64,000 nucleotides of DNA from Granulicella sp. L60. GTDB taxonomy: Bacteria; Acidobacteriota; Terriglobia; Terriglobales; Acidobacteriaceae. A program made the translations under genes and the position numbers. The stretch covers positions 258,631-322,630 of the forward strand of contig NZ_LMUR01000018.1 of the NCBI RefSeq assembly GCF_009765825.1, in the 5' to 3' direction. The notes beneath the pieces are model-generated. The model was given only the letters and a program-made list of their open reading frames with translations, was not told the DNA's origin and did not search any database. This document shows positions 60,422 through 64,000 of the stretch, piece after piece (positions within the stretch are counted from its first letter, which is position 1; every line of letters starts with the position of its first letter).

Positions 60422-62227
60422 ATGTCCCCCGACATCACACGAAGAAGATTCATGCAAACCTCCGCCGCCTTGGTGGTTCACCAAGCAGTTCCCAAAATCA
60501 CTCCGGCGGATCAGCCTCTGCAGGAGGTGGAGTACGCGCAGGTCCGTTTCACCAGCCCTGCCCACATCGCACAACTCGAAGAGACCCACACCATCCTCAT
60601 GGGCCTCAGCGACGACAGCCTGCTGAAGCCTCTACGCGCCATGGTCGGCCAACCTGCGCCCGGCGAAGAACTCGGCGGTTGGTATCAGTACATGCTGAAC
60701 TTCGACCCCGGCAAGACCGACGCCGGCCTCGCCCCCAGTGCAACCTTCGGTCAGTGGGTCTCGGCGCTCTGTCGCTATCACGCGATCACCGGAGACACCG
60801 CGTCCCGCGACAAAGTACTTCGGCTGAATCGTCTTTATCGCCAGACCATCGCACCCGTCTACTACGAGAACAATCGTTTCCCCGCCTACTGTTTCGATAA
60901 GCTGGTCTGCGGCCTTATGGACTCTCACCGACTCGTCCAAGATCCAGACGCCTTCGCAATACTGAACGAAACCTATGATGCCGCCCAGAAGCAACTCCCC
61001 GGCCACGCCATCGATCGCGAGATCAACTGGCGGCCGGGCAAGGACAACTCGTGGAGTTGGGACGAGAGCTACACCATGCCCGAGAACCTCTACCTGGTCT
61101 ACAGCATGGGCGCCGGCTCCCGCTATCTCGACATGGCGAAGCAGTATCTCGACGATGCCACCTACTTCGACCCACTCGCACGCGGCGAAAACGTGCTCGG
61201 CAAGAAACACGCCTACAGCTACGTCAACGCACTCTGCTCAGCCATGCAGGCCTACCTCATCGGTGGCAGCGAAAAGCATCTGGCCGCCGCCCGCAACGGC
61301 TTCGACATGCTCCAACAGCAGAGCTTCGCCACCGGCGGCTGGGGACCAGACGAGCTCCTCCGCAAGCCAGGTTCGGAAGAGGTCTTCGCCAGCCTCACAA
61401 AGTCGCACAACAGCTTCGAGACACCGTGCGGCTCCTACGCCCACATGAAGCTCACCCGCTATCTGCTGCGAGTCACGCGTGACGGCCGCTACGGCGACAG
61501 CATGGAGCGCATCATGTACAACACCGCCCTTGGCGCAAAGCCGCTTCAGCCCGACGGACACGCTTTCTACTACTCGGACTACAACCTGAAAGGGAAGCGT
61601 GTCTACTCCGACCACCGCTGGCCCTGCTGCTCCGGCACTCTGCCCCAAGTCGCCACGGACTATGGCATCAACACCTATCTTCGCGATCCCTCCTCCGTCT
61701 GGGTCAACCTCTACATCCCCTCGGTATTTCAGTTCGATCACCACGACGTCGCGTTCAAGCTGGAGCAGAGCGGCGATTACCCGTTTGCCGACACCATCAC
61801 ATTCAACATCACAGCTTCTCGCCCAGCAGACCTTACACTTCGCCTTCGTATCCCTGCATGGTCCAGCAATCCGCGTATCGACGTGAACGGCCAATCCGTT
61901 CCAGTCACCGCCACAAAGGGCTTTGCCATCGTAAGCCGAACCTGGAAGACCGGAGACGTTCTCACACTCACTCTTCCTGCAACTCTGCGGCTCGAACCGA
62001 TCAGCCTCGCTCACTCCGAAACCGCGGCGCTCCTCTACGGCCCACTCGTTCTCTTCGCCATCACCAGCGACGCACCCCCCATAACGCGCTCCCAAGCCTT
62101 AGCAGCCCATCGCGTCAGCCCCACCGAGTGGTCCATCGAAACAGCAGCCTCCCCACTCCGTCTCCTGCCGTTCACCCACGTCGGCGACGCCCCCTACACC
62201 GCCTATCTGACCTACCCAAAGACGTAG
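60422..62227 (+). CDS. Tat-exported GH127-type beta-L-arabinofuranosidase (DUF1680)
   Basis: A 601-residue protein. Residues 6-12 (TRRRFMQ) give a twin-arginine signal. The (alpha/alpha)6 domain shows GGWYQYMLNFDPGKTDAGLA, LVCGLMDSHRLV, ENLYLVYSMGAGSRYLDMAK, then the zinc and catalytic region: ETPCGSYAHMKL (Glu and Cys) and HRWPCCSGTLPQ (Cys pair), as in GH127 enzymes that use a cysteine nucleophile held by a Zn-Cys3-Glu site. The C-terminus is the beta domain. It removes L-arabinofuranose from plant or glycoprotein glycans. ATG 60422 is preceded by AGGAGC. Confidence 0.88.
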   Translation: MSPDITRRRFMQTSAALVVHQAVPKITPADQPLQEVEYAQVRFTSPAHIAQLEETHTILMGLSDDSLLKPLRAMVGQPAPGEELGGWYQYMLNFDPGKTDAGLAPSATFGQWVSALCRYHAITGDTASRDKVLRLNRLYRQTIAPVYYENNRFPAYCFDKLVCGLMDSHRLVQDPDAFAILNETYDAAQKQLPGHAIDREINWRPGKDNSWSWDESYTMPENLYLVYSMGAGSRYLDMAKQYLDDATYFDPLARGENVLGKKHAYSYVNALCSAMQAYLIGGSEKHLAAARNGFDMLQQQSFATGGWGPDELLRKPGSEEVFASLTKSHNSFETPCGSYAHMKLTRYLLRVTRDGRYGDSMERIMYNTALGAKPLQPDGHAFYYSDYNLKGKRVYSDHRWPCCSGTLPQVATDYGINTYLRDPSSVWVNLYIPSVFQFDHHDVAFKLEQSGDYPFADTITFNITASRPADLTLRLRIPAWSSNPRIDVNGQSVPVTATKGFAIVSRTWKTGDVLTLTLPATLRLEPISLAHSETAALLYGPLVLFAITSDAPPITRSQALAAHRVSPTEWSIETAASPLRLLPFTHVGDAPYTAYLTYPKT

Positions 62228-62385
62228 CGCCCACATAGGTCTCTGCATAGGCCACCGCAAGTGGCCAATACAGCTTTGTAACAAACAGAGCTTGCCATGC
62301 CGTCTCCTTCGCCTAAACTTAAAGAGAACGACGTATCCCACCCTGGGAGCCGCGAAACCATCAACAGCACCGAAAGGAAGATCCT

Positions 62386-63543
62386 TTGTCCGAACCTGTC
62401 AAACCAACCCGTCGTCCGATGAACCCTCATTTCTCTTCCGGCCCATGCGCCAAGCGGCCCGGCTGGCAGCCTGCGGCGTTGGCGGACGCGCTCGTCGGTC
62501 GCTCCCATCGCTCGAAGCCGGGAAAAGCCAAGCTCAACGAGGTCATCGAACTGACGCGCAGCATCCTCGGCATTCCAGACGGCTATCGCATCGGCATCGT
62601 TCCCGGATCAGACACCGGCTCAGTGGAGATGGCGCTCTGGTCCATGCTCGGTGCGCGTGGCGTTGACGTTCTGGCGTGGGAGAGCTTCGGCAAGGAGTGG
62701 GTCACAGACATCACCAAGCAACTCAAGCTCCCCGACACCCGTGTCTTCGAGGCACCGTACGGAGAGCTTCCAGACCTGACCAAGGTATCTCCCGATCACG
62801 ACGTCATCTTCACCTGGAACGGTACGACCTCAGGCGTCCGCGTGCCCAACGGCGATTGGATCTCCGACCAGCGCGAAGGCCTCACCATCTGCGACGCGAC
62901 CTCGGCTGCATTCGCCATGCAGCTTCCGTGGAACAAGCTCGACGTCATCACCTGGTCCTGGCAGAAGGTCCTCGGCGGAGAGGGCGCGCACGGCATGCTC
63001 GTTCTCAGCCCGCGTGCGGTGGCGCGTCTCGAAAGCTACACGCCCGATCGTCCTCTGCCAAAGATCTTCCGCATGACAAAAGGCGGCAAGCTCATCGAAG
63101 GAATCTTCGAAGGCGAAACCATCAACACGCCATCCATGCTCGCCGTTGAAGATGCAATCGACGGTCTGCGTTGGGCTCAATCCGTTGGCGGCCTGCCGGA
63201 ACTCATCCGCAGATCGGAGAGCAATCTCGCCGCAGTCGTCGATCGGCAGGGAAAGAGCAAGTGGTTCGACTTTCTCGCGCAACGCCCGGAGACTCGCTCC
63301 TGCACCTCGATCTGCCTTCGCATCGTCGCTCCGAAGATCGCTGCACTCGATCTTGAGCAACAGGCAAAGTTCGTAAAAGATATCGCGAGCTATCTCGAAA
63401 AAGAGGGTGTCGCGTACGATATCGCCTCCTATCGCGACGCGCCTCCCGGCCTGCGGATATGGGGTGGCGCAACCGTCGAAACAAAAGACATGGAAGCGAT
63501 TCTGGACTGGCTTGACTACGCCTTCAACACAAAAAGCGCCTAG
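62386..63543 (+). CDS. serC: Phosphoserine aminotransferase
   Basis: A 385-residue PLP enzyme of serine biosynthesis (3-phosphohydroxypyruvate plus glutamate to phosphoserine), of the longer variant known from alphaproteobacteria. Key parts: [15 protein letters not shown] (N-terminal signature), [27 protein letters not shown], the PLP lysine K194 in [12 protein letters not shown], and [13 protein letters not shown] near the end. The start is TTG 62386, supported by AAGGAAG about seven bases upstream; no ATG lies nearby in frame before residue 12. A TTG start may lower expression. Confidence 0.93.
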   Translation: MSEPVKPTRRPMNPHFSSGPCAKRPGWQPAALADALVGRSHRSKPGKAKLNEVIELTRSILGIPDGYRIGIVPGSDTGSVEMALWSMLGARGVDVLAWESFGKEWVTDITKQLKLPDTRVFEAPYGELPDLTKVSPDHDVIFTWNGTTSGVRVPNGDWISDQREGLTICDATSAAFAMQLPWNKLDVITWSWQKVLGGEGAHGMLVLSPRAVARLESYTPDRPLPKIFRMTKGGKLIEGIFEGETINTPSMLAVEDAIDGLRWAQSVGGLPELIRRSESNLAAVVDRQGKSKWFDFLAQRPETRSCTSICLRIVAPKIAALDLEQQAKFVKDIASYLEKEGVAYDIASYRDAPPGLRIWGGATVETKDMEAILDWLDYAFNTKSA

Positions 63544-63575
63544 ACATTCATCCAGATAACAGACCTTCATGAGCC

Positions 63576-63613
63576 TCAGCCTGCTGACCGATACACCACA
63601 GCCAGCAGGCTGA
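63576..63613. terminator. Inverted repeat between convergent genes
   Basis: TCAGCCTGCTG (63576-63586) is the exact inverse of CAGCAGGCTGA (63603-63613) with a 16-base loop. There is no T run, so it may be a bidirectional terminator helper or an mRNA-stabilising hairpin. It lies 33 bases past the serC stop. Confidence 0.5.
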
Positions 63614-63649
63614 TCTCATGAGCAATCTGCTAAAAATCAATAGCGCAGC

Positions 63650-64000
63650 CTAAGCCTGTTTCGCTTGCCACAGCCCAAGAGTCGCTCCCGTGGGATCGAG
63701 GATAATGCTGAACCATCCCATCCCCGGAACCTCCGTAACATCGCGCATGATCTTCGCACCTAGACTGGCCGCCTTCTCGGTGGAGACGTGAATGTCGTCC
63801 ACCGAGATGTAGGTAAGCCACGCTGAAGGTGCGCCGGGAACAGGATGTTGCGCGATCGCGCCGCCCGGTCCTTCGCCAGGTTTGATGAACGTATAGGAGC
63901 CACCGGAGCCCATCTCCATATCACTCAGCTCCCACGAAAAGAGACTGGTGTAGAAGTTCTTGGCCTTGGCGGTATCGGTGGTGTTCAGTTCGAGATGACA
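63650..64000 (-). CDS. VOC-family (glyoxalase-like) protein, partial (5' end outside window)
   Basis: The frame runs from the window edge to TAG at 63650; 116 residues are visible. It starts mid-domain with LELNTTDTAKAKNFYTSLFS WEL, the first beta-alpha unit of the VOC fold, and continues GGSYTFIKPGEGPGGAIAQH, AWLTYISVDDIHVSTEKAAS, SIILDPTGATLGLWQAKQA, as in the 27-kDa antigen/PhnB-like members. These proteins bind a metal and small ligands; the specific reaction is unknown. The true start lies beyond 64000. Confidence 0.85.
   Translation of the reverse strand, partial: CHLELNTTDTAKAKNFYTSLFSWELSDMEMGSGGSYTFIKPGEGPGGAIAQHPVPGAPSAWLTYISVDDIHVSTEKAASLGAKIMRDVTEVPGMGWFSIILDPTGATLGLWQAKQA

Noticed and set aside
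1..64000. CRISPR arrays, rRNA genes, IS elements, riboswitches
   Set aside because: I looked for regularly spaced repeats, rRNA signatures, transposase motifs with terminal repeats and known riboswitch cores and saw none.

Overview
The window looks like chromosomal DNA of an acidobacterium, most likely class Terriglobia (Granulicella/Edaphobacter/Terriglobus-like). The evidence is family content: two very long Oar-type TonB-dependent receptors with an N-terminal carboxypeptidase-regulatory-like domain, an NHL/Ig-repeat secreted giant, a PadR-led membrane operon, an FG-GAP/ASPIC protein beside TPR and multiheme cytochrome genes, and GH115/GH127 glycosidases. This is inferred from gene families; no rRNA is present.

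Layout. (1) 1-2100: an ECF sigma / zinc-type anti-sigma / DUF3106 group on the minus strand. (2) 2158-2232: tRNA-Val(CAC). Its 3' 49 bases are repeated exactly at 31662-31710, next to a tyrosine integrase (30210-31526), so 2184-31710 is an integrated element of about 29.5 kb. (3) The left third of the island (2.4-9.3 kb) is the remains of a siphophage-like prophage: a repressor/AlpA switch around a palindromic operator, a DUF1376 gene fused by deletion to the 3' half of a terminase small subunit, a tail assembly chaperone with an apparent -1 frameshift, and an intact tape measure gene. I see no portal, capsid, large terminase or baseplate gene. (4) The middle (9.4-19.3 kb) holds two secreted proteins and a CadC/TolB/TPR regulator, then many short genes: a 52-aa bacterial metallothionein, small membrane proteins, several helix-turn-helix genes, two palindromic operator regions, an unknown four-gene minus-strand operon (14290-16332) and a frameshifted SRAP/YedK gene. 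(5) The right third (19.5-31.5 kb) is cargo with chromosomal-type composition: a membrane glycosyltransferase-like protein behind a GT2 remnant, a DnaE2 relic, a diguanylate cyclase, a methyltransferase, a PadR operon, a DUF1080/FG-GAP secreted protein and the integrase.

(6) Outside the island, 32.2-55.7 kb resembles a polysaccharide-use region: TonB receptor, GH115 alpha-glucuronidase, tandem (alpha/alpha)6 glycosidases, second TonB receptor, and a divergent membrane-anchored regulator. (7) 55.7-64 kb carries a TPR / CRTAC1 / heptaheme cytochrome group, a Tat-exported GH127 enzyme, serC with a TTG start, and the end of a VOC-family gene.

The most noteworthy items are the fully delimited tRNA-Val island with matching TACGTAA-type sites at both ends, the palindromic operator systems inside it with adjacent HTH genes and an unknown operon, the tail chaperone frameshift, and the previously missed metallothionein.
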